Source of the DNA: Terripilifer sp031921685
GTDB taxonomy: Bacteria; Pseudomonadota; Alphaproteobacteria; Rhizobiales; Beijerinckiaceae
Direction of reading: 5' to 3'
Length of the DNA stretch: 64,000 bases
NCBI RefSeq assembly: GCF_031921685.1
Contig: NZ_JAPDHU010000001.1
Location: 62,001 to 126,000 of the forward strand
The position numbers and the translations under genes were made by a program. Of this stretch, positions 17,344 through 28,172 are shown piece after piece (within the stretch, counting starts at the first letter, position 1; every line of letters starts with the position of its first letter). The notes beneath the pieces were generated by a model that saw only the letters and a list, made by a program, of their open reading frames with translations, searched no databases and was not told where the DNA came from.

Positions 17344-18426
17344 ATGACGTTGGCGACGAGCCCGACCAAAGGGATAGCCAGCCGGCTGGCAAGCGAGCCC
17401 AAGCACGGGCTGCGCCAGCGCCTCATTCTTCTCTACAGCGTACTCCTGACCGCCAATGTCGCCGCCTGGCTCTGGGCCTTCGCGGTTTTCCGCGATCAGC
17501 CTGTCATGCTCGGCACGGCCTTCCTGGCCTATGTGCTGGGCCTGCGCCACGCAGTGGACCCCGACCACATCGCCGCCATCGACAATGTCACCCGCAAACT
17601 GCTGCAAGAGGGCGGGCGGCCGGCCACCGTCGGCTTCTGGTTCGCGCTCGGCCATTCGACCGTCGTCATCCTCGCCTGTCTCGTCATCGCCTTCCTGGCA
17701 TCGGGCGCCAACGGGCTGATGGACGAATTCCGCGACATCGGCTCGCTGATCGGCACCACGGTCTCGTCGCTGTTCCTGCTCGTCATCGGCATCGCCAATC
17801 TTGCCATTTTCATCGGCGTGTGGCGGACCTTCCGCAATGCCAAGCGGACGGGTCGATACCGCGAAGAGGATCTCGACGCCATCGTTGGCCGGCACGGTTT
17901 CCTGTCGCGTCTGCTGCGGCCGCTGTTCTCGCGCATTTCCAAAAGCTGGCACATGTACCCGCTCGGCTTTCTGTTTGGCCTGGGCTTCGATACGGCGACC
18001 GAAATAGGCCTGTTCTCCTTGGCCGCGGCCAATGCCGCCAATGGCGTATCGCTCTCGACGGTGATGGTGTTTCCGGTGCTGTTCGCGGTGGGCATGGCGC
18101 TGGCCGATGCCACCGATGGCGCGCTGATGCTCGGCGCCTATGAATGGGCTTACGTCAATCCGATCCGCAAACTGTTCTACAATCTGGTGATCACCGGCCT
18201 CTCAGTCTTCATCGCTCTGGTGATCGGCCTGGTGCAGGGCGTCGGACTGATCGCCGAAAAGCTGGAATTGAGCGGCGCCTTCTGGAGCGATCTGGCGGCC
18301 CTGCGCGATCACTTCGACATTCTGGGCTTCATCATCGTCGGCCTCTTCATCGCCATCTGGGCGATTTCAGCGCTCGTCTACAAGCTCGGCGGCTACGACT
18401 CGATCGAGCTTGAAAAGGAAGCCTGA
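17344..18426 (+). CDS. nickel/cobalt transporter, NiCoT family
   Basis: The 360-residue inner-membrane protein has about eight transmembrane helices. It carries the NiCoT signatures: RHAVDPDHIAAID (the metal-recognising H-x4-D-H helix, near residue 69), ALGHSTVV, LGFDTATEIGLF and ADATDGALM. NiCoT permeases import Ni2+ and/or Co2+ with high affinity, serving urease, hydrogenase or cobalamin enzymes; none of these is nearby. Sequence alone does not settle Ni versus Co preference. The ATG at 17344 follows CGGAAG and starts a short basic N-tail; upstream in-frame sequence is probably not coding. Confidence 0.93.
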   Translation: MTLATSPTKGIASRLASEPKHGLRQRLILLYSVLLTANVAAWLWAFAVFRDQPVMLGTAFLAYVLGLRHAVDPDHIAAIDNVTRKLLQEGGRPATVGFWFALGHSTVVILACLVIAFLASGANGLMDEFRDIGSLIGTTVSSLFLLVIGIANLAIFIGVWRTFRNAKRTGRYREEDLDAIVGRHGFLSRLLRPLFSRISKSWHMYPLGFLFGLGFDTATEIGLFSLAAANAANGVSLSTVMVFPVLFAVGMALADATDGALMLGAYEWAYVNPIRKLFYNLVITGLSVFIALVIGLVQGVGLIAEKLELSGAFWSDLAALRDHFDILGFIIVGLFIAIWAISALVYKLGGYDSIELEKEA

Positions 18427-18592
18427 GCGGCTGCAATTTCGAACATCTTTCAGATCAGAGTGGGCGCCTGCCCCGTTCATCTGCGATGTCCTCATGCGCG
18501 CTATGGTCCAGCGGCATGGACAAGCGCCGCCCGATTGACCATAAGTCCGTCAATATCAGCCAGACTGAAAAAGGCTGGCGGCGGGAGGACGT

Positions 18593-19465
18593 ATGCAGAA
18601 TTTCCAGGGCAAGACGGCTTTCATCACGGGTGCGGGATCAGGCATCGGCCTTGGCATGGCGCGCGCCTTTGCCCGCAACGGCATGAACATCGTTTTGTGC
18701 GACATCCGCCGTGATGCGCTCGACGATGCCTTGGCGCAAGTAAACAAGCTTGGGGCGCAAGCCATCGCCATCGAAGTCGATACCTCCGTGCGTGCCTCCG
18801 TCGATGCCGCCACGCAACAAGCCATCGACGCGTTCGGCAAGGTGCATATCCTGTGCAACAACGCCGGCATTTCCATGCATGGCGTGCCAATCGAAAAACT
18901 CCCCGTTCGCGACTGGGAATGGGTGATGGGCGTCAACATCAATGGCGTCATCCACGGCTTCCAGAATTTCATCCCGCACATGCGCGACCATGGCGAGGAG
19001 TGCCATATCGTCAACACCGCCTCGATCGGCGGCTTCCGCATCCAGCCGGGCTGGGACACAGGCCCCTATTCGATGACGAAATATGCGGTCGTGGCTTTGT
19101 CGGAGGCGCTGGAGCAGGATCTCGACGGCAGCAATATCGGCGTCTCCGTGCTTTGCCCCGCCGCGGTCAAGACCGGCATCTTTCTCTCCGGCCGCGCCCG
19201 CCCCGACCGCATGGGCGGCTCATTCAAGCGGCAGGAGAGCGAACAGTTCTCGCATCTCCTCAACGAAGGTTTCGAGCCCGACGTGGTTGGCCGGCGCGTG
19301 TTGCGCGCCATCCGCAAGGGCGAATTCTTCATCTTCACCCATCTGTGGCCGCGCGAACTGATCCAAGCGCGCCACGATCGGGTGCTACGGGCTTTCGACG
19401 ATACGCAAGCGTGGATGGACGAAGAAGGCATCGTCAACGAAGAACAAGCCCCGAAACAGAGCTGA
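18593..19465 (+). CDS. SDR-family oxidoreductase
   Basis: A 290-residue classical short-chain dehydrogenase. The cofactor motif is TGAGSGIG (about 12-19), followed by NNAG near 88 and the active-site Ser/Tyr/Lys with Tyr and Lys in YSMTKYA near 158-164. The acidic residue after strand 2 (CDIRRD) leaves NAD preference possible. The extended C-terminus (about 250-290) is longer than in typical 250-residue SDRs. A strong GGGAGGA precedes the ATG. It leads an operon-like trio with the LLM monooxygenase (31 bases on) and the hydrolase-fold protein, pointing to catabolism of an unknown substrate. Confidence 0.85.
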   Translation: MQNFQGKTAFITGAGSGIGLGMARAFARNGMNIVLCDIRRDALDDALAQVNKLGAQAIAIEVDTSVRASVDAATQQAIDAFGKVHILCNNAGISMHGVPIEKLPVRDWEWVMGVNINGVIHGFQNFIPHMRDHGEECHIVNTASIGGFRIQPGWDTGPYSMTKYAVVALSEALEQDLDGSNIGVSVLCPAAVKTGIFLSGRARPDRMGGSFKRQESEQFSHLLNEGFEPDVVGRRVLRAIRKGEFFIFTHLWPRELIQARHDRVLRAFDDTQAWMDEEGIVNEEQAPKQS

Positions 19466-19496
19466 AACCCGCACTCTTTCAACAACGGACCCGACG

Positions 19497-20621
19497 ATGC
19501 ATTTCTCCTTCTTTCATCTCATGCCCTGGACCGAACTCGACGAAGCGCCGACACAATGGCCGGCACGCAATGCGCCGTTCCGTCCGGAGCGGGGCACTGA
19601 GCTCTACGACACCTATCTCGGCACCATGGCGCATGCGGAAGCCTGCGGCTTCGACTGGGTCGGCGCCAACGAGCATCATTTCTCGCCCTACAGCCTGATG
19701 GCGAACTGCAATCTCGTCGGCGCGGCGATGACCCAGCGCACCAAGTCGATCAAGCTCGCCATGCTGGGCAATCTCCTGCCTTTGCTCAATCCGGTCCGCG
19801 TCGCCGAAGAGTATGCGATGCTCGACGTGATGAGCGGCGGCCGTCTGGTGGCTGGCTTCGTGCGCGGCATTCCGCATGAATATATCGCCTACAATGTCGC
19901 GCCCGATGAATCACGCGGCCGCATGCGCGAAGCGCTCAACATCATTCTGCGCGCCTGGACGGAACCCGAGCCTTTCGGTTGGGAGGGCGAGTTCTATCAG
20001 TATCGCGCCATTTCCATCTGGCCTAAGCCACGGCAGACGCCACATCCCCGCATTCTGATGTCGGCGAGCAATCTCGAATCGGCGCAATTCGTCGGCGAGT
20101 TCCCTTCCATGGTGGGCCTCACGCTGGTCAGCGATCTCGATGTCGCCCGTTCCATCATCGACGGCTTTCTTGAAAGCGCCCGCGCCCATGGCCGCACACC
20201 TAGCCCAGAAGATATTCTCGTCGGCCAGCAGACCTGCATCGCCGAAACGGACGAAGAAGCCGAAGAGATCATGGCGAAAGCGCTCGCCTATTTCCATGGC
20301 GTGCTGATGCGCCCGCAGCAGGATGCGCAGCGCATCGTCATTCAGAAAACCCGCTTCTTCGGCCAGGAAGGCGCCGGCGACTATTTCATGAAGCGTCTGC
20401 AGACCTTGAAAGGCCGCACCATCAAGGAGCAGATTGAGGCGGGTTCGATTCTCTGCGGCAGCCCGCAAACCGTCGTGAAACAGATCAAACGCCTGCGGCA
20501 GCATCTCGGCGCCGCGCACATCAATATGAACATGAAGCTCGGCAACATGCCCGACACGGCCGTCATCAAGGGCATGGAACTCTTCCGTGACAAAGTTTTG
20601 CCGGAAGTCCGTGCACTCTGA
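19497..20621 (+). CDS. LLM-class flavin-dependent monooxygenase
   Basis: The 374-residue protein has the luciferase-like TIM-barrel of bacterial flavin monooxygenases that use reduced FMN or F420. Visible signs are GFDWVGANEHHFSPY near residues 44-58 (conserved His pair), the TKSIKLAMLGNLLPLLNPVRVAEE stretch (80-105) and SGGRLVAGFVRGIPHEY. Members oxidise alkanes, sulfonates or ring compounds, or carry out Baeyer-Villiger-type insertion, and need a flavin reductase that is not found here. It lies between an SDR and a hydrolase-fold protein on the same strand, consistent with a ring-opening or side-chain-oxidation route. Confidence 0.85.
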   Translation: MHFSFFHLMPWTELDEAPTQWPARNAPFRPERGTELYDTYLGTMAHAEACGFDWVGANEHHFSPYSLMANCNLVGAAMTQRTKSIKLAMLGNLLPLLNPVRVAEEYAMLDVMSGGRLVAGFVRGIPHEYIAYNVAPDESRGRMREALNIILRAWTEPEPFGWEGEFYQYRAISIWPKPRQTPHPRILMSASNLESAQFVGEFPSMVGLTLVSDLDVARSIIDGFLESARAHGRTPSPEDILVGQQTCIAETDEEAEEIMAKALAYFHGVLMRPQQDAQRIVIQKTRFFGQEGAGDYFMKRLQTLKGRTIKEQIEAGSILCGSPQTVVKQIKRLRQHLGAAHINMNMKLGNMPDTAVIKGMELFRDKVLPEVRAL

Positions 20622-20666
20622 ACCCATGATTTTGACAGTAAACAGAATTTGGAACAGGATTTCGAA

Positions 20667-21455
20667 GTGACCGATATTTCCTTCACCGAACGCGATGTCG
20701 CCCTTTCGAGCGGCTCGCTGCACGTGCGCACCGCCGGCAAAGGCCGTCCGCTCGTTCATTTGCACAGCGCGGCCGGGCCGCGCGTATCAGGCGTGATCGA
20801 AGCGCTTGCCGATCATCATCTGGTTCATGCGCCCACCCTGCCGGGCTTTGACGGCACGGCGAAACATGATTCGGTGACGACGATCGCCGACCTCGCCAAT
20901 CTCGTCGCCGAGTTCATCGAAAAAGAATGCGATGGCGAAGCCGATATTGTCGGCGAAGGCCTCGGCGGTTGGGTCGGGCTGTGGGTCGCGGTGCGCCACC
21001 CTGGCCTCATCGGCCAATTGGTGCTCGAAGCTCCGGCCGGACTACGCCGCACCGATCTGATCGCTCTCCCGGCCAATATCGACGAGCGATTGAAGCTCCT
21101 TCATGCCGTCACCGCCAATATTCCAGCGGAGACGCGCGCACCGCAGATGCTGCAGGACAATCGCAAGGTGCTGCAGGATTATATCCAGGGCGTCGATTTC
21201 GACGAGGCCTTGGTGCAGCGGCTCGGCGAGATCAAATCCCGCGCGCTCATTCTGATGGGCGCCCTCGACAAGATTATCCCGCGCGAAACCGGCCATATCC
21301 TCAAGGCTGGGCTGCCGCAGTCACATCTGACTTATATCTGGGGCGCAGCACATGCGATCGAATTCGATCAGCCGCAGCGCACCAGCGCGATCGTTCTCGA
21401 CTTCCTCGATCGCGGCGAAAGCTTTTTGGTTCGTCAGGCGGCACCCGCCGCCTGA
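20667..21455 (+). CDS. alpha/beta-hydrolase-fold protein lacking the nucleophile
   Basis: This 262-residue alpha/beta-hydrolase-fold protein is the third gene of the operon. The nucleophile elbow reads GEGLGG at 96-101, so the position normally Ser/Cys/Asp (98) is Gly. The acid loop GALDKIIP and the late His in GAAHAIE are still present. The fold is otherwise intact and in frame, so this is not a broken gene. It may bind a ligand, act by a metal-free hydratase or lyase route, or be a partner subunit. The GTG at 20667 is preferred because AGGA lies 7 bases upstream; a TTG at 20649 is possible. Confidence 0.78.
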   Translation: MTDISFTERDVALSSGSLHVRTAGKGRPLVHLHSAAGPRVSGVIEALADHHLVHAPTLPGFDGTAKHDSVTTIADLANLVAEFIEKECDGEADIVGEGLGGWVGLWVAVRHPGLIGQLVLEAPAGLRRTDLIALPANIDERLKLLHAVTANIPAETRAPQMLQDNRKVLQDYIQGVDFDEALVQRLGEIKSRALILMGALDKIIPRETGHILKAGLPQSHLTYIWGAAHAIEFDQPQRTSAIVLDFLDRGESFLVRQAAPAA

Positions 21456-21470
21456 CACCAACAAAGCGAG

Positions 21471-22340
21471 TTACTTAACAGCGACGTTCATCTCGCCGAT
21501 CTTCTCGATCCAGCAATGCATGACGTTGCCAGACTTGACCTCGCTCACGCCTTCGGGCGTGCCGGTCATGATGATGTCGCCGGGATAGAGCGAGTAGATG
21601 GCCGAGGCTCGGACGATCAGATCGCGGACGTCGACGACCAGGTCCTTGGTATTGGCGCGCTGGCGCACTTCGCCATCCACCTCGATGCCAAACTCCAGCG
21701 CATCGGGATCGGGAATTTCATCTGATGTCACGAGCCAGGGGCCGAGCACCGAATAGGTGTCTGCGGACTTACGCCAACTGCGGTCTTCCGTGCCGCGCAC
21801 CACCATGTCGAGGCCAATGGCATAGCCAGCAACATGATCGAGCGCCTTGTCGCGCGAAATGTTCTTGCCGCCCTTGCCGATGATCAAGGTCAGTTCGATC
21901 TCGTGGTCGTTGCGCCGATCAGGCCAATGCAATTCGACCTTTTGGCCAGCACCGATGAGGCCGGTTTGCGACTTGAGGAAGAGGCCCATTTTATCGATTG
22001 GCGTGGCAAAGCCTTCAAAGGTCGGCATGTGGACGCCGTGATGGATCGCCGGGTCGTGCGCTTCCTTCGCATGCAGCAGATAGTTGACTGGCGCGGCAAT
22101 GACACGCGGCGGATTGGCCACGGGCGCGTCAAGCTTGATGGATTTCAGCGGGATCGACTTCGCCGTCTTCGCCGCTTCGCGCATGGCGGGCAGCAGCTTG
22201 TCGAGATTGGCGATGAACTGATCGCCGATCGGAACCGGCCAGCGCAGCGGCGGCAAAGCCTCCAGCACGCTCGTCACGTCACGAACGGTGTCGCCCTCGA
22301 CGACACCCAGGCGGCCATTGTCAAAACGGCAGATTTTCAT
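21471..22340 (-). CDS. fumarylacetoacetate hydrolase family protein
   Basis: The 289-residue protein has an FAH-family domain (about 75-285) with the metal-ligand pattern (DHEIELTLIIG near 145, later Asp in GLDMVVRGTEDRSW) and the terminal GDIIMTGTPEGV signature. Members hydrolyse C-C bonds in diketo acids, or isomerise or decarboxylate ring-cleavage products. Its end faces the SDR/LLM/hydrolase operon with 15 bases between stops, so it may act in the same route from its own promoter. A perfect palindrome lies about 160 bases upstream. The exact substrate is unknown. Confidence 0.86.
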   Translation of the reverse strand: MKICRFDNGRLGVVEGDTVRDVTSVLEALPPLRWPVPIGDQFIANLDKLLPAMREAAKTAKSIPLKSIKLDAPVANPPRVIAAPVNYLLHAKEAHDPAIHHGVHMPTFEGFATPIDKMGLFLKSQTGLIGAGQKVELHWPDRRNDHEIELTLIIGKGGKNISRDKALDHVAGYAIGLDMVVRGTEDRSWRKSADTYSVLGPWLVTSDEIPDPDALEFGIEVDGEVRQRANTKDLVVDVRDLIVRASAIYSLYPGDIIMTGTPEGVSEVKSGNVMHCWIEKIGEMNVAVK

Positions 22341-22498
22341 GGTTTCGCTCTTTCCCGAATAGGCGCGTCACGGCCTGCAAGACCCGGCGCCGATGTGCTG
22401 CCGGTAGCGAATCGGTTCGACTTTTGCAAGGCAGGCACACACGAGAACGGCCTGCGGCACAGACGTCGGTGCAAAATGGGGAGGGTATTTTCATCTGC

Positions 22499-22510
22499 CG
22501 TGTATACACG
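22499..22510. promoter_or_regulatory. palindrome with GTATAC core in FAH-lepA intergenic region
   Basis: CGTGTATACACG is a perfect 12-base palindrome. A GTATAC core is shared by several GntR-family operators, so a GntR site is a reasonable guess. It is about 160 bases from the FAH-family gene and 235 from lepA. I see nothing else in the 404-bp gap 22341-22744 beyond presumed promoters. Confidence 0.35.
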
Positions 22511-22744
22511 ATGCCGCGATCGGGAAATGATCGCCGTGGGTCACGCGCGGCATCCATACCCTGCCTGTCCAAATCGCGATTGTCGCAGCGGCGGAAAAAA
22601 TTTCGCCCTTATGCGCGATTCAGCCCAAAAAATCGGCTCTTAAAGTAAAGGTCAAGTCTCGATTCGCACGGAATTCGCGCTCCCGCGCCAACTGCACGCC
22701 GCAGCCTCTTTCCCGGCTGGTTAACGGGTGGTATCCCCCGCCCC

Positions 22745-24550
<1,806 letters not shown>

Positions 24551-24611
24551 TCGGCCTGTCATCCTTGGCGATGATCGTGTTAGCGTGTCCCTAACAGAAG
24601 GACACCACCCC

Positions 24612-25019
24612 ATGATCATCCGCCCGCTCGGTTCCATCCCCTCCGTCCGCGCCCCGGCTTCCTATTTCACCGGCACGGTGTGGCAGGATCCGATCATCGA
24701 GGCACCGGAGCCGGCGGCGCAGCGGGCCGTGCGCGTCGGCTTCGAGCCAGGCGCGCGCACCGCCTGGCACACCCATCCGCTTGGCCAGACCTTGTTCATC
24801 ACCTCAGGCTTCGGCCTGGTGCAGGTGTGGGGCGGCGTGGTGCGCGAAGTGCGCGCCGGCGATGTCATCTATTTCGCGCCGGAAGAGAAACATTGGCACG
24901 GCGCTTCGCCCACGATCCGCATGGAACATATCGCCATGCAGGAAGCCAAGAACGGCAAGCATGTCGACTGGCTCGAACATGTCACCGACGAGCAATATGC
25001 GGTGAAGCCCAGCGTTTAG
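24612..25019 (+). CDS. cupin-domain protein
   Basis: The 135-residue single-domain cupin has two cupin motifs: WHTHPLGQ near 48-55 with the HxH metal ligands, and the second motif PEEKHWHG near 91-98. Such small cupins often accompany carboxymuconolactone-decarboxylase or quercetinase-like enzymes, but the reaction here is unknown. The ATG at 24612 follows AAGGA; an upstream GTG is less likely. Its last four bases overlap the end of the convergent dehydrogenase gene. Confidence 0.82.
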   Translation: MIIRPLGSIPSVRAPASYFTGTVWQDPIIEAPEPAAQRAVRVGFEPGARTAWHTHPLGQTLFITSGFGLVQVWGGVVREVRAGDVIYFAPEEKHWHGASPTIRMEHIAMQEAKNGKHVDWLEHVTDEQYAVKPSV

Positions 25020-25867
25020 TTACCGTTGGCGCTTTTCTTCTCCTCGAACGGGAAATGCTCCTCGCGTTCGATCTTGATGCCCTTGATCACTTCCTTGGCC
25101 GTGCCGGTGAGCGGCAGGCTGACGCGCAGCCGATCGGCCTCGGCCAAGGCAATCATCATGTCGCGTTCGGCCGAGGGCATGCCGTAGCGCTGCGCCTGCG
25201 TCTCCAGCGCCCAATTCGAGGCGCTGCTGTCGAGCAGCATCTCGCGCATGATCACACCATCGACGCCATACTGGTCGCCCAGTTTGAAGCCTTCGTGATT
25301 GGCGGAGACGCAGCTCCACAGGATGAGATTGTTGACCATCTTGCCGACCTGACCGGCGCCGACGTCACCCAGGCGGTAGATCGAACTGGCGAAGGTGGAG
25401 AAGGCTTTCCGGCAGGCGTCGAAGACGGCTTTTTCGCCGCCGCCGGTGATCAGCAGTTTGCCGGCCTCGGCCGGACGCTCACCACGGCAGATGGGGATAT
25501 CGATGGGGATCAATCCGCTGTCGCGCAACCGCACGGCGAAGTGGATCATGCTCACGGGAGACGTGGTCGTGGCGATACCGACGATCGTTTCGGGTTTCGC
25601 CCGCGCGACTACGCCATCGGGTCCGAACAGAACCCTTTCGACATCGCTCTCTTCCGCGACCAGAACGATGACGAGATCGGCCTCGACGACAGCCTGTCCG
25701 GGTGTGGGCGCGATGGCGATCCCTTTGCAGGCTGCCGACTTGCAGGCCTTGGGATCCACATCGAAGCCAGAGACGACGAATCCGCCATTGAGCAAGTGGC
25801 GTGAAATTGGATTGCCCATCTTGCCCAGGCCGATCACCGCGACATTTTTGATGTTGCGTGGCGCCAT
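25016..25867 (-). CDS. NAD-dependent beta-hydroxyacid dehydrogenase (3-hydroxyisobutyrate dehydrogenase-like)
   Basis: The 283-residue protein shows the beta-hydroxyacid dehydrogenase layout. The N-terminal Rossmann domain begins VAVIGLGKMGNPISRHL (about 9-25), with Asp in GFDVDP favouring NAD. The all-helical C-domain has the catalytic lysine in GAGQVGKMVNN (near 172-182). Unlike classical HIBADH, the substrate-loop motif DAPVSGG is changed to DIPICRGE, so a different hydroxy acid is probable. The ATG at 25867 is chosen from homology. It is divergent from the SDR at 26069, so the pair may share control. Confidence 0.82.
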   Translation of the reverse strand: MAPRNIKNVAVIGLGKMGNPISRHLLNGGFVVSGFDVDPKACKSAACKGIAIAPTPGQAVVEADLVIVLVAEESDVERVLFGPDGVVARAKPETIVGIATTTSPVSMIHFAVRLRDSGLIPIDIPICRGERPAEAGKLLITGGGEKAVFDACRKAFSTFASSIYRLGDVGAGQVGKMVNNLILWSCVSANHEGFKLGDQYGVDGVIMREMLLDSSASNWALETQAQRYGMPSAERDMMIALAEADRLRVSLPLTGTAKEVIKGIKIEREEHFPFEEKKSANGN

Positions 25868-26068
25868 GCGTATCGTTTCCACCCATTTGGCCAGTGCCCA
25901 ATGCGCTGGCTTTCTTTGTTGGGCAATACTGTCGCCACGCCGCCGTGACCTTGTCAATGGATGGCAGCCCCGACAAATGGTTGATGCTGAGGCCAAACCG
26001 GCGATTGGCGGGCGCTTGCTTTACGGCGAGGCCGCCGCCATCCTGCCGCCGAATTCATGGGAGGCGAG

Positions 26069-26890
26069 ATGGCCAGAGTTGAAAATCTCTTTGCGGTAGA
26101 GGGCAAATCCATCGTTGTGACGGGCGCGGCCAGCGGTATTGGGCTGGCGATCGCCGAAGCCATGGCGACGAACGGCGCCAAGGTGACGATGGCCGACCGC
26201 GACGAGGCGGCGGTGAACCGGGAAGCCATGCGCCTGCGCGATGCCGGATATGCGACGAGCGCCATGACCGCCGACATCACCCAAGACGCCGATGTTCGCC
26301 GCCTGTTCGACAGCGTGATCGCCCGCGAAGGGCGGCTCGACGTGGTTTTCGCCAATGCCGGCATCAGCGGTGGTCCGGGTTTCCTACGCACCGACAATTC
26401 GCGCAATCCCGACACGGCTTTCGAGGCGATCGCCGATGAGCTGTGGGACCGGGTGATCGATACCAATGTTCACGGCGTCATCCGCACCCTGCGGGCGGCC
26501 ATCCCGCAGATGAAGAAACAGGGCGGCGGCAAGATCGTCGTGACGAGTTCCATCTCCTCGATGAAGATCGAGCAATATGTCGGCTCGAGCTACGTGGTGT
26601 CGAAAGCGGCCGTCGGGCAGATCGTGCGCCAGGTCGCAATCGAACTGGCAGGCTATAACATCAACGTCAACGCGATAGCGCCAGGCCCGGCCATCACCAA
26701 TATCGGCGGCGGCCGGTTGAAAGACGCGGCGGCGCGTGCGCCGTTCGAAAAGGTCAATCCGATGCATCGGGTGGCGACGCCGGAGGACATGCAGGGCGCC
26801 GCGCTGTTCCTCGCCTCGCGCGCCTCCGATTACATTACCGGCATTCATATCGTCATCGACGGCGGCCTGCTGCTGGGACAAGCTGATTAA
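26069..26890 (+). CDS. SDR-family oxidoreductase
   Basis: A 273-residue classical SDR with TGAASGIG near 18-25, ADRDE after strand 2 (Asp: NAD preference), FANAGISGG near 95, catalytic Ser in TSSISS and YVVSK as the Tyr/Lys pair near 173-177. The last residues (YITGIHIVIDGG) are the usual SDR ending. The ATG at 26069 follows GGGAGG; an in-frame ATG at 26057 lies inside that ribosome site. It starts a same-strand run: SDR, enolase-superfamily enzyme, two amidohydrolases and a Rieske protein. Confidence 0.86.
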   Translation: MARVENLFAVEGKSIVVTGAASGIGLAIAEAMATNGAKVTMADRDEAAVNREAMRLRDAGYATSAMTADITQDADVRRLFDSVIAREGRLDVVFANAGISGGPGFLRTDNSRNPDTAFEAIADELWDRVIDTNVHGVIRTLRAAIPQMKKQGGGKIVVTSSISSMKIEQYVGSSYVVSKAAVGQIVRQVAIELAGYNINVNAIAPGPAITNIGGGRLKDAAARAPFEKVNPMHRVATPEDMQGAALFLASRASDYITGIHIVIDGGLLLGQAD

Positions 26891-26909
26891 AACAACATCG
26901 GGGGGAAAC

Positions 26910-28097
26910 GTGAAGATCGTCAAACTGGAGCAGTTCCACGCCGACATGGGATGGCGGCCGGCTTCCTTTCTCAAGATCACCACCGACGAAGGCCTCGTCG
27001 GCTGGGCCGAATATGCGGAGAATTTCGGAGCCGGCGGCGTCAGCGATCTGCTGCGACGCTTCGAGCCGATCATCCAGGGTCTTGATCCAAGAGAAGTGGG
27101 CAAGATCACCGCTTCGCTGCAGGCGATCACGCGACTGGCGGCCGGTGGCCTGAACAATCAGGCCATCGCCGCCATCGAGAATGCCTGTCTCGACATCAAG
27201 GCGAAGGCGCTTGGCGTGCCTGTCTATGCGCTGTTCGGCGGACCGTTCCGCACGCGCCTGCCGGTCTATTGGTCTCATTGCGGCAGTTTTCGCGTCCGCT
27301 TCGCGGACCTCTTCGAAAAATGGGGCAAGCCACGGGTCGAAACCCTGGACGATCTCAAGACGCTTGGGCAAGAAGCGGTGGCGCGCGGCTTCAGCGCCAT
27401 CAAGACCAATCCGCTGTTTGTCGAAAACGGCCGCCTGAAAATGTTCGAAGGCGGCTTCCGTCTCTATCCGAAACTGCTGGAACGCAACATCGACGGCGCT
27501 TTCATCGGTGCGATCACTGACATGCTCGCGGCCTTCCGCGAAGGCCTTGGCCCACAAACCGGACTGATGCTCGACATCAATTTCAGCCAGCGTACGGAGG
27601 GTTTCCTGCGCATCGCGCGCGCACTCGAACCGTTCGATCTCACCTGGTTCGAGATCGACATGCACGATCCGCAGGCGCTGGCGCATGTGCGCCGTTCGAG
27701 CCGGGTGCCCATCGCCTCGCTGGAATCGATCCATGGCTTAAGGGGATATCGACCCTATTTCGAAGAAGGCGCGGCGGATGTCGCCGTGGTCGACGTGCCA
27801 TGGAATGGCTTGTGGGAATCCGTGCGCATCGCCACTTTGGCCGATGCCTATGAAGTGAACTGCGCGCCGCATAATTTTTATGGCACGCTCGCCAGCATCA
27901 TGAGCGCGCATTTCTGCGCCGCCATCCCGAATTTCCGCATCATGGAACTTGAAGTGGACGACGTGCCGTGGCGGGATGAATTCGTCACCGTACCGCCCAC
28001 GCTGGAAAAGGGCGAGTTCGTCCTGCCCACCGGGCCCGGCTGGGGCACGGAGGTGAACGAGGAGGCGCTGCGCGCCCGGCCCTGGCCGAAACGTTAG
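26910..28097 (+). CDS. enolase-superfamily (mandelate racemase/muconate lactonizing type) enzyme
   Basis: The 395-residue protein has the MLE/MR capping domain (1-125) and barrel. Likely metal ligands are Asp in MLDIN (near 228), Glu in WFEIDMHD (near 253) and Glu in ASLES (near 278). A base pair is formed by Asp in VVDVPWNG and His in CAPHNFYG. The second-strand KxK of racemases reads KTN, so one of the two lysine bases is missing; acid-sugar dehydratase-like chemistry fits better than racemisation. A GTG at 26910 with GGGGGAA upstream is the likely start, 19 bases after the SDR. Confidence 0.84.
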   Translation: MKIVKLEQFHADMGWRPASFLKITTDEGLVGWAEYAENFGAGGVSDLLRRFEPIIQGLDPREVGKITASLQAITRLAAGGLNNQAIAAIENACLDIKAKALGVPVYALFGGPFRTRLPVYWSHCGSFRVRFADLFEKWGKPRVETLDDLKTLGQEAVARGFSAIKTNPLFVENGRLKMFEGGFRLYPKLLERNIDGAFIGAITDMLAAFREGLGPQTGLMLDINFSQRTEGFLRIARALEPFDLTWFEIDMHDPQALAHVRRSSRVPIASLESIHGLRGYRPYFEEGAADVAVVDVPWNGLWESVRIATLADAYEVNCAPHNFYGTLASIMSAHFCAAIPNFRIMELEVDDVPWRDEFVTVPPTLEKGEFVLPTGPGWGTEVNEEALRARPWPKR

Positions 28098-28172
28098 CGG
28101 GATGCAATTCGAGCGCGAACGCGCTAAAAGTATAAAAAAGCAGGTGCCGCGTCGCGCCCGGAGGAATGCGCC

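Noticed and set aside
28112..28125. Short inverted repeat AGCGCG-AA-CGCGCT after the enolase-superfamily gene as terminator
   Set aside because: Only 6 bp with a 2-base loop, followed by A-rich rather than T-rich sequence on the coding strand; likely chance.
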